Assembly (NCBI GenBank): GCA_031216915.1
Contig: CM062296.1
Coordinates: 793,285,823 to 793,349,822, forward strand
From: Pictodentalium vernedei
Lineage: Eukaryota > Mollusca > Scaphopoda > Dentaliida > Dentaliidae
Direction: 5' to 3'
DNA length: 64,000 nucleotides
Positions 39,366 to 50,659 of the stretch are shown one piece after another (the first letter of the stretch is position 1; every line of letters starts with the position of its first letter). Made by a program: the position numbers and the translations under genes. The notes under the pieces are model-generated. The model saw only the letters and a program-made list of their open reading frames with translations, was not told the DNA's origin and ran no database searches.

Positions 39366-39566
39366 TTTTTATACTGTACCAATGACCCAGACTTAGCTGG
39401 TGCTAACTCTAAAAAATCCAGGGCCAAACACAAATTTTGCCCCTCAATCCCCAACATTTGCATCTAAAACCAAAAGAAATCATGTCCTAAAGGACCTCCA
39501 TACTTTTCCCTTACTGCGCATGCGCAGTGTCAAGGACGTTCCGAAATTGGCGCCAATTATCATTCT
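39366..39566. repeat. Left ITR of A3
   Basis: It begins TTTTTATACTGTACCAATGA and holds both family palindromes. It matches its right ITR with few differences. Confidence 0.9.
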
Positions 39567-40450
39567 CTGTTTGGCCCTTCATCAGTCAACATCTCACTGA
39601 TCTTTGTGCTTGTAAATCTCAGTTTAAAGGATGCCAGACACGTAATTATTGGAGAAATGGTGATTCTAAGGAGGATATAGAAGGAGGAGAGGAAAAAGGA
39701 GTGACAAAAAATAATCAGGGCTGTACTTAAAATTTTTTATGAATTATGTTAAGTTGCCTATTTTCGAGGCATGGGCCTCTTGTCATTCTTTCTATAAAGT
39801 TGCACTGCTTATTCAGTGTTTCCTCTCCCCTGGTCTTCTAAGTCCCCCCTTGCTATTCTCCCATGCTTTTGGCATATTTTTGAGAAAGATCATTTCTAAA
39901 TTCTCTTGGGAGAGTTAGCTTGGTTACAGAATGTTTTCTGTTATTTTCCCCATAGTTACATTTTCACCCATGGGTGTATAAACGTTGTGTTCTGCATCTT
40001 CCATCTGATGTTCTGCAGATTCTCCCCTGGGAGTCTCTGTCTTGCATCAGATAGAGTGTAATTTTGATGACTGATTTCGGGCCAGTTTTGTCAGTGCCTG
40101 GAGTCATGTTTTCTGGTGTTTTTACACTGTTTGTTTACATTGGCAACAGTCTCTTTTGAGGGGGGCTGTTTGCCTTTGGAGTAGTTTATCTCACTATAAG
40201 ATACATTATTATTATCCGTAAGTGTTGCATTAATTATTTAATATAATTTTAAAATTTTTGATCACACTTAGCCTTCGGATCCATTGGGGCTCAACGTTAC
40301 TTTTCAGAAACTTGGGCTTCGCTGAAAAAATATTTTTCAAAAATTATTTTGATTTTCAATTGTTTTTTCATTATTAATGGATCATGTTATTATGTATCTT
40401 TGTGTTAGGGGTTTGTGCGAGTAACTAGGACTTGTTGTTGACTTTTCACA

Positions 40451-42190
40451 ATGAAAGGATATTGTTCAAATTGTAATAGGAAGAAATCTTCCTCTGACTT
40501 TCATGATCATTGTATTAATTGTAGTCAGTGTTCTCGCACTAATCCCTGTTCTATATGTCAATATTGGGATGACAAACATTGGAAACGTGTGTCACGATAT
40601 GTTGTTAGTGGAGAAAGGGCTATGCCGGCTCTTTCTCCGCAGGGTCACTCTACTCTATCAGTTTCTATTTCAGAGGAACAAGAACAGGGTGATGTTTCCA
40701 TGTTATCTTCTACAAGTGCGCTTCCGTCGTCACAAATGAATACAGAGCTAGCGGCAAAAGTGCTCATGGAGATTAAACAAATGTCGTCCGCTAGCTCGCC
40801 TGGTGTAGTGTCCATTCACCGAATGGTTCGGCAGCCGGGTTCGTCCGATGCAGTCCAGGAGGAAATGTTGGGTGATGCAAGCACTATAAACATTCAACGT
40901 GCACACCCAGTGACGGCGGATAGTAGGAGAGATCGGAGGAAGCCTTCGAGTCCGGTTCCTAGCTCTTCCAGGTCCAGCTGGGCCGCGAGCGAGAGAGGCC
41001 CCTCTCTCGTACAACAACATCTGGGACCAGATGTTGTGGTACAAAATGTGTTGCAAGCGGAGCACACGTCCGTCGCTCGGGACGCTCTGTTGTATAGGCA
41101 GTCCGCGGAGACTGCTCAGGCTTCTTCCTCTCATCAGCGCACACGACCGCACCTTGGCTACGTGACCGCCGATATTTTACCAGCTTCTCCGATCAGGGAT
41201 TCTTCGGCGACCAGGTCACGCCATCCGGTAGCCAGGGACACGAGGCTGATGGACTCTGGACGTTCGCATAGGAAGAGTATGCGGGAGTCATCAGATGCAG
41301 AGCTGCCCTCGGCGAAGCAGCGAAAGACGGCGCCTCCGCAGGCCTCGATGTCGGACGTGCTTGTGCAAATAGCACAACTTATCGCAGCATCCCAGCAATC
41401 GACAGAAACGGTGTCGGATCGGGAATTATCCGACGGCGCTGGGTCGGTACGCTCCGCCGAAGCATCGGGGGCGGACGACCGGGAGCATCATGAGGTCCGC
41501 CCGGATGGTGAAAGGGATACAGATCCCTTTCGGAACAACATAAAGCTGCCGTGGACTTCATCCGGCACTTTCTCCCTCAAGTTGTTCCGTCGGGCCAGAC
41601 TGCTGCGGTTCCGGACAAGAGAATTATAGCGTCATTGGACTCTGATTTCTTTGAGTGGTTCAGGGACATCGCTCCCGAGTTTCCGTCTCAGTCCAATAAT
41701 GTTGCAAGAACATTTGAATTATTGAACGACGCTATATTCAAACTTGCTTCCAAAACAGGAAAAGCAGGTTTCTTGTCCGCCAATACTCTCAACCTGCCTT
41801 TCATTAATGCAAGGAATAAATTCGATACGGCAGGACAGGGTATCCCGAGAGTTCCTCTGCGTATGGACGACGAGGCGGAAGACTTAGAATTATCATTACC
41901 GTCGTCGGCGTCTATTCCAACCGCGGTGTTGGAAACAACTATTTCGTCTAACAGAGCCAGTTTAGATGCCTTATCTTATGCAGATCACCTTACTAAGGCG
42001 TTATCACTGCGTCTTCAAGGGAAAGAATTCCAGGATATACAATCCTCTTTAAGACTTCTTTCAAGGGCAGTAGCTTTTCCCACGTGTAACTCTGCCCTTT
42101 CAGTGGCAAACCTGGAGTTGGTTAGACGTGACGCAGCCCTAGCTACATCCACACTCGTGGATAGTAAGGTGAAGAACTCTCGATTACAGT
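40451..42190 (+). pseudogene. gag-like region of A3 (broken)
   Basis: Starts MKGYCSNCNRKK at the same ATG context as A1. It carries the Cys/His cluster, Ser/Arg-rich middle and conserved core (DALSYADHLTKALSLRLQ). Broken relative to A1 and A2; no product is called. Confidence 0.8.
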
Positions 42191-44093
42191 CGACCCTTGG
42201 GTGAGAGGAGTGACTTCGGAAGGCCTAAAGATATCCTTCAAACGAAAGCCTCCATTAACTCGAAGTCCAAAGTGGACTCAACTTCCGTCAAATCCGCAGA
42301 AAAGAGACGCTCTGTTATCAGAGGTGCAGTCTCTTTTAATGAAGAACGCGGTAGAGGTCGTAGAAAAACAGGAGACACCGGGATTCTACAGCCATCTGTT
42401 TCTGGTTCCGAAACCAGACGGCTCGTTCCGTCCAGTCATAGATTTGAGCTGGATAAACAAGCTGATCGTCGCTCCGAAGTTTTATATGGAGACGATTCGA
42501 TCAGTCAGATCGAGTATTCGGGTGAACGATTATGCAACAAGCATAGATCTCAAAGATGCGTACTTTCACGTCATGGTACATCCGACATTCAGAAAGTATC
42601 TACGCTTCGCAGTCCTAGGGGTGGTGTATCAATTCCGGGCGATGTGCTTCGGATTGAATCTAGCACCCTGGGCTTTCACTCGGGTAATGAACTCGGTAAT
42701 GATGTATTTCCGAGCTCATTCGTCTGCGGTAACGTCGGCCTACCTGGACGACATTCTTCAGAGGTACGGCAACGAGTTAACGCTTCAGAACGATGTGCAG
42801 AATCTACTTCTATTGCTCCGACGTCTTGGTTTTATAATAAACGAGGAGAAGTCGGATCTGGTGCCGTCCAAGTCATTCACACATCTGGGAATGAGCTTCG
42901 AGACGCACAACAATCTCGTTCGTCTGCCGTTAACCAGAGCGAAATTAGTCAGTTGTTACGCTCGCTATTGTCTGCACGCAGACAAAGTCACAGCGAGGGA
43001 GTTTATGAGACTGATAGGTCTGTGTTGAGCCGCTGCGGATCTCATTCCGATGGGGCGGTTACGCACGCGTCCTCTCCAAATTTTCTTGACTCAGAATTGG
43101 AGTGTGAAAATTCATTCGCTCGACATAGACGTTCTCTTGTCAGATCAAGTGAAACGAGAGATTCAGACTTGGGCAAACATTCAGTGGTTAACTCAGGGAG
43201 TTCCGCTGCAGTTGCCGGATCCGAGTTTTACCATTATGACGGATGCCAGTCAAACAGGTTGGGGTGCATCATTGATCCCAACAGATTCGAGATGGCAGGG
43301 TCTTTGGGATCCGCAATTCCTGGGCAAGCACATAAACATCAAGGAAATGATGTCAATTTGGCTTGCGTTATGTCATTGGATGGACATTATTCACAATGCT
43401 CATGTCCAAATCCTATCCGACAATACGACAGTAGTGGCGTATATACGGAATCAGGGAGGCACTCATTCAATTCCGTTGTTCAATCTAACGGAAAGAATCC
43501 TTCTGTTTGCTCTAGAACATCAGGTTCTTCTTTCTGTCCGTCATATACCGGGTCGTCTGAACGTACTAGCAGACTCCCTTTCACGAAAGGGTCGCTTGTT
43601 GCCGTCGGAGAGGACTCTCAACAAACAAGTATTCAATCAGATTTGCTACCAATGGGAACGGCCAATGATAGACTTATTTGCGACACATCTCAACAATCAG
43701 TTGCAGACGTATGTGTCTCCGTGTCCGGATCCAAGAGCATTTGCAGTAGACGCTCTGTCGATCCCTTGGGACGGAATGATAGGATATGCGTATCCTCCAG
43801 CGCCGTTAATTCAGCAAGTATTGCTAAAGATAAAACAATCTCAGTGCAAGATTCTGTTGGTAGCATCTCTGTCTCCACAGAGACCGTGGATAAATCTACT
43901 CAGGTGTCTGTTGTGGGACCTACCGCGAAAGCTTCCTCCACGAGAGGATCTTCTTTCGCAGGGGAAATCGCGTCAACTCCATCACAACCCGCAAGGTCTC
44001 AACCTTCACGTTTTTCCTTCTTGCATGGCAAGCACTTTACAGGATGAGCAGTGGACGCGATTTCTAACTGTAGGAGGACCTCCTCTTCACTAA
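42191..44093 (+). pseudogene. RT-RNase H region of A3 (broken)
   Basis: RT landmarks IDLKDAYFHV and YLDDIL and RNase H landmarks MTDASQTGWG and LSDNTTVVAYIRNQGG are present, as is the Dam-like tail (YAYPPAPLI). The region is broken. A second frame on the same strand is stop-free from about 42197 to 44047, paralleling the long overlap in A2. Confidence 0.8.
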
Positions 44094-45047
44094 ACTATGC
44101 GGCTAAGTGGAAGGTTTTTCGTTGTTGGTGTAGGGATCATTCTGTTGATATTTTTGATCCCTCTATACCAGACATTGCAAACTTTCTAGTATACTTGTTT
44201 GACGAAATCAAACTGCAGCCTGTTACTATTAAGGGTTATAGGTCTATGTTATCTGATACCTATGCACATCATGATAGTTTACAAATTGGATCTAATGTCT
44301 CTATCTAAGTTGGTAAGAAACTTCTCGATAAATAGACCCAGAACTCTTAGGTTAATTCCTAAGTGGAATTTAGCTTGGGTTCTTCTTAAACTGAAGGAAA
44401 AGCCATTTGAACCTCTTGGGACAGTAGATTTCAAATTCTTGTCTTATAAGACAGCTTTTCTCTTAGCTTTCTCTTCTGCTAGAAGAGTCAGTGAGCTTCA
44501 TGCACTGTCGGTGGATGATTCTCACTATCGTAGTGTCGGGAACACTATCACCTTCACTACTAATGTGGGATTTTTAGCTAAGAGTCAGGCTCCTAATAAA
44601 TATCCGGAACCTATTGTTATTAAGGCTCTTCCATCTTCAGACGGGCGTAGGCCTTTACTCTGTCCTGTTAGAGCATTACGTATCTATAAACAGAGATCTC
44701 AGTTTATCAGAAAGGGACGAAAACGTTTCTTTCTGTCTCTGATGCCTAATAGAAAGGACATTTCGGTCCATTCTATTGCTAGATGGATTCAATTAACTAT
44801 CCGTACTGCTTATGAAAATTTATCTTCTTCTCAGCAGTCTGTGCTTAAGATTTCGGCTCATGAAGTAAGAGCTCTTGCTACTTCTTGGGCTTACGCTAAT
44901 AGTATTGCTATTACAGATTTAATGAAGGCTGCTTATTGGTCTCAGCCATCCACATTCACAAATTTTTATCTCAGAAATATTGAGTCCATTTCTGGAGACC
45001 TGCGTTGTTTAGGTCCGTTATCTGTTGCTCAGAATGTCGTCCACTAA
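43980..45047 (+). pseudogene. Tyrosine recombinase region of A3 (broken)
   Basis: Contains SSARRVSELHAL, SAHEVRALATSW and TNFYLRNI, the Arg, H-x-x-R and Tyr landmarks of the recombinase. Broken; no product is called. Confidence 0.8.
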
Positions 45048-45650
45048 ACAGTTGCAACTATAGTTATGCAGGCTTTCTGTTCCGGCAGTGACTCCGTCTG
45101 GCTGCCCTCTTTGCTCTGGGCTATTTGACCCAAGGCAAGGGGAAGGGGGGGGGGGGGGGGGTGTTCCCTTAGTTCCCCTGCTTTATAGTGAAAAGCAAGG
45201 GAATGCCTCCTCCGAAGTCAGTATTTCTGAGTCGTTTCCGGGATGGTTTTAAAGTGTAATATTAATGTTAAAATTCATTCATGTCATATTTTTAAAGTGT
45301 AGCTCAGTGTGAAGCATTTGTATATGTCAAGTGTCAAACGGGCGTTAATATACAATCCTTGGACACTTTTAAAGAATATAAAGAGTCTCAATTCTCTGGA
45401 CTAACTTTATTTATTGGCTTACTTTAAAAATAATTAGTATAAAGGGTTATACTGGATGTTAATAGAGAACATGAATGTTATTGTGCTCAATTATGAAGGG
45501 TATTGTATCTTTCTAATTTGTCATAAAATAAGAAAGATACATGTAAAGTCTAATACTCCTTTTCTCCTTGAGGGGTTGACTCTATATTATATAGTTGAGC
45601 TTATTGGATTTTCCTCTATGTCCTAGGCCCTCCAGCCTTTTTACTATTCA

Positions 45651-45737
45651 GCTAAGTCTGGGTCATTGGTACAGTATAAAAATGTTAAAAAATTTATAGT
45701 AATTTATATATTTTTTATACTTACCAATGACCCAGAC
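45651..45737. repeat. ICR of A3
   Basis: Joined-end complement, GCTAAGTCTGGGTCATTGGT through TTACCAATGACCCAGAC. Confidence 0.9.
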
Positions 45738-45812
45738 GGGGATGGCCCTCCCAGGAGTTGGGAACTCTTACCTCCCCGCTGAGTACATAGCGCTGACCAG
45801 GCACTGCCAGTA

Positions 45813-46040
45813 AGAATGATAATTGGCGCCAATTTTGGAATGTCCTTGACACTGCGCATGCGCAGTAAGGGCAAAGTATGGAGGTCCTTTAGGACATGAT
45901 TTCTTTTGGTTTTAGATGCAAATTTTGGGGATTGGGGGGCAAAATTTGTGTTTGGCCCTGGATATTTTAGAGTTAGCACCAGCTAAGTCTGGGTCATTGG
46001 TAAGTATAAAAAATATATAAATTACTATAAATTTTTTAAC
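45813..46040. repeat. Right ITR of A3
   Basis: Runs from AGAATGATAATTGGCGCC to TTTTTTAAC, with a T-run of six immediately after. Confidence 0.9.
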
Positions 46041-49000
46041 TTTTTTGAATTGATGAAAAATCATCCACAGCAATTACCGAATCCGCATGATGACACCCTT
46101 GTTTCTCGAAACAATAAATCCAGACTTTATAATGATGTGATAAAAATGCTTAAAACTGAAAATGTTGGGTGGTCTGTTGAGTCAGTTGACACAGTGGGGA
46201 AGCCATTTGTGGAGACCCTTGTGAATATTCTGTGGTACTTAGAACCCCATATTGACAAACTGAAGGAACGGTCTTGTTTTCTACCTGAAATGTTCACCCC
46301 CTTTACTGGTTACAAATGTTTTCAGACACATAAACATACTGTACCCCCGATTGGTAAACAGAATTTAGTGAAACTCTTATCTGCACTTGATAGATTTGTT
46401 GATTCACCTTGGATGAAGGGAAAGGTTTGGGGTCAAGTCAGTTGTGAAATAAAAAAACTTTGTGAGTGCATGAGTAAATGTGTTGATTATTTGAATAATA
46501 AAAGTAGAAACAATGTGGGGAGTTCATGATGCCACAGAATTGTTTAGATCTCCCAGAGATTCTCAGGTAATATATTGCAGTCATAAAACCAAAATTCATA
46601 GTAAAGCCAAGTATATCAGCAGGCTATAAATTGCTTAATGCAAAATTAACAAGTTCAGACTATTATGAGGTCATAAATTAGATGAATATACACCCCGAGA
46701 TACTCGACAACGAAGATACTACCTTGATCATTTGGATGAGGGGTTGTCAAATAAATGTATTCATTTTACCATTTCAAGTGGAAACAATCATGGCACACTT
46801 CATGTTATTTGGAAAATTCCAGCACATATGAATGGGACTGACCTTACTTCAGAGACTAATAAAATTATAAAAGACATTGAAACTGATATACCTTATTATC
46901 ACTCCAGAGCTATGCGAAAAAACTTTCGTGCGACATGTGGTTTACGTATGCAAACATCTCCTGCTATGCTCAGACACATATATGCTCGCTTTACAGGCGA
47001 TTCATCTGTTGCGGAAGATAAAATTACTGCAGCTGTTAATGAAAGAGTTAAATTATCCTTTGAGTTAGAAGATCCTGATATAATTATCGACTTAAGGGAA
47101 AATAACACAAGACTGCAAATATGAACTTTTCTTTGAAAAATGTAAAGAATATCTCACCAACTTTGTGGAAGAAGCCGTTGATGAACGGCGACATGACAAG
47201 TACACTCATTTGGCAGCAGCCATATCTGAGAGATTTAAAAGAAAGTGTCACAAAAATGTGCCCTGAGAATACTCCAATACCAAGTGAACAATGGATACGC
47301 CTTCAGTTTGTGCCGAAAGTTCCATCATCAGTAAGTAGCTTGCAATACACAGGCAAATTGAATATTAAATATGCTCTCCAGGCTCGACAATTCAGAAAGG
47401 AACACTCAGACAGTCATATACGCCTCTGCCATTTTCCGATATCAAAAAGAAATAGCTGTGAAATTCAGAGAGTATTCTACATTTGCTGCTATGGATGAAA
47501 AACATGCATGTAAAGTTGGGGAGCCGGGATTCCCTGTTGCTGCGGTAGAAAGGGGCAGGGAGGTTTTAGTTTCAACAAATAAAAAATATGTTGTTGGAGA
47601 CCATGTTCACCCTTGTACCAAGTGTAACATTCCTGATAGACATCCCCCAAGATATTTGTAGGTCTTTTTATGATGGGCAGGTTCATATCTGTGTGAAAAA
47701 TCATATCTTTGAGCTATTAACTCCTCTCAGACATGTTACTGAACTACAGAATATACTTAAATCTACACCTGGAAAGGAAATTTTGTTTCTTTACACTTAT
47801 GGAGGGCCTGAGCACAGACTGACCTATCTTTCAGTGCAGTTGTATTTACTGTGTGTATTTCTTTCTTGTGATTTTGATATGATTGTTGCTGCAAGAACAC
47901 CCCCACATTGGGCATGAAAAGATCCTGCAGAGAGAATGATGTCTGTTTTAAATCTAGGTCTGCAGTGTATTGGGTTGATGCGAGAAAGTATGAGTGATTC
48001 TGATGAAGCAGCGATTTCATCATGTTATGGTTGTAATGATATAAGACAAAAAATTGATATTTTGCCACATCTTAAGAATTCAATCCATCGCAGTTTAGAA
48101 CCAGTTAAAAATCTAATGACCAACATTTTTCAGCGTTTGAAATTAAAGGGGAAATGTTTTCAGACATATTCACCTGCAGCTAATTATAATCAGGAGATTG
48201 TGACCTTTGGTCTGTTCTTTCAAAATTTGGTGAAACGGGCACCAATGATTTTTCACAAAAAACTCTAAAAAATATTGTTGATCAGAATACTGAACTCAAA
48301 ACTATTCTGGATCACTGCAGTGGGGCTAGACATTATTCATTCTGTCTGAAAAAGTGTGGCCAGAAAGGGTGCAATATTTGTATGCCTGTAAGACTACCAA
48401 AATACATATTTGAAACATTTCACTTCATCCCGGATCCCATGCCTGGTGAGGATGGGCATAACAGAGACTTTTCTGATGTTTATGGAAAAGATACAACTGA
48501 AGATCATAGACCTTCTCTTAAAGAAGCATCTGGTAAAGGACATGGCATCCCATTCAGCCCGTCTGGTCAGACAGCTAAATGTGTTCAAGAAGTTGTAAAA
48601 TGTGTGGACTGTAATAAACCTTGTGTCATTCATGCAGCCAAGAAGCTCACTTCCAAAGAAAGTGACATTTTGCAGCCTATCCTGCAGTTTTACCAGTACA
48701 GCTGCGGTTCAGTTCTTCATGATTTGATGACTAATGATGACAAAACCTCACAAATACATGCTCTTCGAGAAAAAATTTATGTGAGAAAAAGCCTTACATT
48801 CAGTTTGTCTATTGAGGTTCCCCACTATAGCAGTGAATCATATGTTGATGTGTGTTACTTTTGTGCAGATACTAAAGATATAGTACGAGGGGAAAGGGCC
48901 GAGAGTATTCACCCCACATGCGAAATGTGCTTTCTTAAATTTAAGAAACAGTTGCTACTAAAGAAACCTCTAAAAAACTAAAACAACAGAAGTTAAAGTT

Positions 49001-49484
49001 TTGATTGAGAAATCAAGCAAAGCAAACAGTAGGGAGTATGTATGGGTAGAACCCAGTGGACCATTAACAGAACGTTTGCCAGTGGTTCTCTTGTTTTTTT
49101 TCTCAGATATTGAAATTGATTTTCAGATAAAAAGTCTACCCCACAGTGTTTTGGTAGAAGACCACTCTCCCCGCACTAAAGAGTTGAGTGGGTTTACTAG
49201 AAAAGATATTCTGGGAAGAGTTATCTCCAAATGGGTAATCAAGAATTCAACCAGTTATATCTGAAACCAGATATAAGTGCCTGAAATCTTGGTGACACAA
49301 TAGGATATAGCTGGGGTTGACAGTTGGTGACTTTTCACATCAGAGAGTTGGCAGTTTGAAGAAACTTTTACGTCAATGTTAAATGAGTGGGACCAAGTTT
49401 TCTTGTCTGAATTGTTACAATATGGTATGAGGAGAGTAGATGCTGCCTACCATACACCACTGGCAAATCACTCTCAAAATCACA
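46041..49484 (+). pseudogene. X1 transposase-like gene, main part (several frames)
   Basis: About 3.4 kb of decayed coding sequence, open in turn in different frames (about 46050-46529, 46732-47124, 47371-47661, 47588-47917, 48382-48981, 49385-49484). Landmarks in order: FETLVNILWYLEPHID; ISSGNNHGTLHVIWKIP; AMDEKHACKVGEPGFPVAAV (47488 onward); FLYTYGGPEHRLTYLSVQL (about 47785); DPAERMMSVLNLGLQCIG (about 47920); and a C-terminal Cys cluster (VCYFCADTK, HPTCEMCF, about 48850-48945). The D, GGPEHR and PAER-LNLGLQ series looks like an RNase-H-fold (DDE-type) transposase and recalls uncharacterised invertebrate proteins with a D-GGPEHR box. The second acidic position here reads Tyr. A captured host gene is the alternative. 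Confidence 0.55.
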
Positions 49485-49558
49485 TTAACCCTTTACCTAA
49501 CGAATCGCCCGCATCCGCCCGCATAATATGCAAATTGAGCAGTTGAAAAAATTAAATA

Positions 49559-49758
49559 TTTTTATACTGTACCAATGACCCAGACATAGCTGGTGCTAAC
49601 TCTTAAAATATAGGGCCAAACACAAATTTTGCCCCCCAATCCCCAAAATTTGCATCTAAAACCAAAGAAAACATGTCCTGAATGGCCCTCCACACTTCAC
49701 CTCTACTGCGCATGCGCAGTGTCAAGGACGTTCCGAAATTGGCGCCATTAATCATTCT
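49559..49758. repeat. Left ITR of B3
   Basis: B-type ITR with private CTGAATGGCCCTCC and CTTCACCTCTACTG, both mirrored in the right ITR. Confidence 0.9.
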
Positions 49759-50659
49759 AAGTTTGGCCCTTCATCAGTTAACATCTGACTGATCTTTGTG
49801 CTTGTAAATCTCAGTTTAAATGATGCCAGACACATAAATATTAGTGAAATGGTGATTCTAAGGAGGATAGAGAAGGAGGAGAGGAAAAATGTGTGACAGA
49901 ATATTATCAGGGCTGTAACTTAAAATTTTTTAATGAAATTATGTTAAGTTACCTATTTTCGAGGCAGCAGCCATTTTGTTGTCATTCTGATTATTTAGTT
50001 ACACTGATTTTTCAATTAGTTACACTGATTTTTCCTCTCTCCCTGTCCTTTAAGTCCCCCCTTGCTATTCTCCCATGCTTTTGGCATAGTTTTTGTAATT
50101 ATTATTACTAAATTTTCTTGGGAGTTTTAGCTGAATAACAGAATGAATTCTGTTCTTTTCCCCATGTTTACGTCTTCACCTATGGGTGGTTAGGCGTTGT
50201 GTTCTGCATCTACCATCTGATGTTCTGCAGTTTCTTCCCTGGAAGTCTCTGTTTTGCATCAGATGGTGTATTTTTGGTAACTGATTCCGGGCCTGGGTGC
50301 CTGGAGTCTTATTTTAGTGTTTTTACATTCATTGTTTACGTTTACAACAGCCCTCTGTTTGAGGGGGGGATTTCTGGAAAATAATATCTTGATGTTATTT
50401 TAATCATAACTAGATACATTATTATTGTTCGTAAGTGTTGAATAAATTGTTTAAAATATTTTTAAAATTTTTGTCCACACTTAGGCTTGGGATCCATTGG
50501 GGCTCAACGTTACTTTTCAGAAACTTGGGCTGTTCTGAAAAAATATTTTTTCAAAATATTTTGATTTCAATTATTTTTTCTATATTAATGGATCATATTA
50601 TTATTATGTATTTTGATTGCCAGGGGTTAGTGCGAGTACCAGGACTTGTTTTCTTTTCA

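Larger units (their letters stand above)
39366..46040 (+). mobile_element. DIRS copy A3 (subfamily A), broken
   Basis: Left ITR (39366-39566), leader, gag-like region (from the ATG at 40451), RT-RNase H, YR, 3' UTR with G-tract near 45147, ICR (45651-45737) and right ITR (45813-46040). About four breaks in the coding part. Protein variants (SWAYANSIAI, QYWDDKHW) place it with A1. It interrupts the X1 transposase-like gene between CAAAATGCTA and TTTTTTGAATTGATG, again at a T-run. Confidence 0.9.

Noticed and set aside
38978-39385. A complete 135-residue gene right of B2
   Set aside because: There is no ATG at the frame start and its end runs into the A3 ITR; it fits better as a fragment of the interrupted transposase-like gene.
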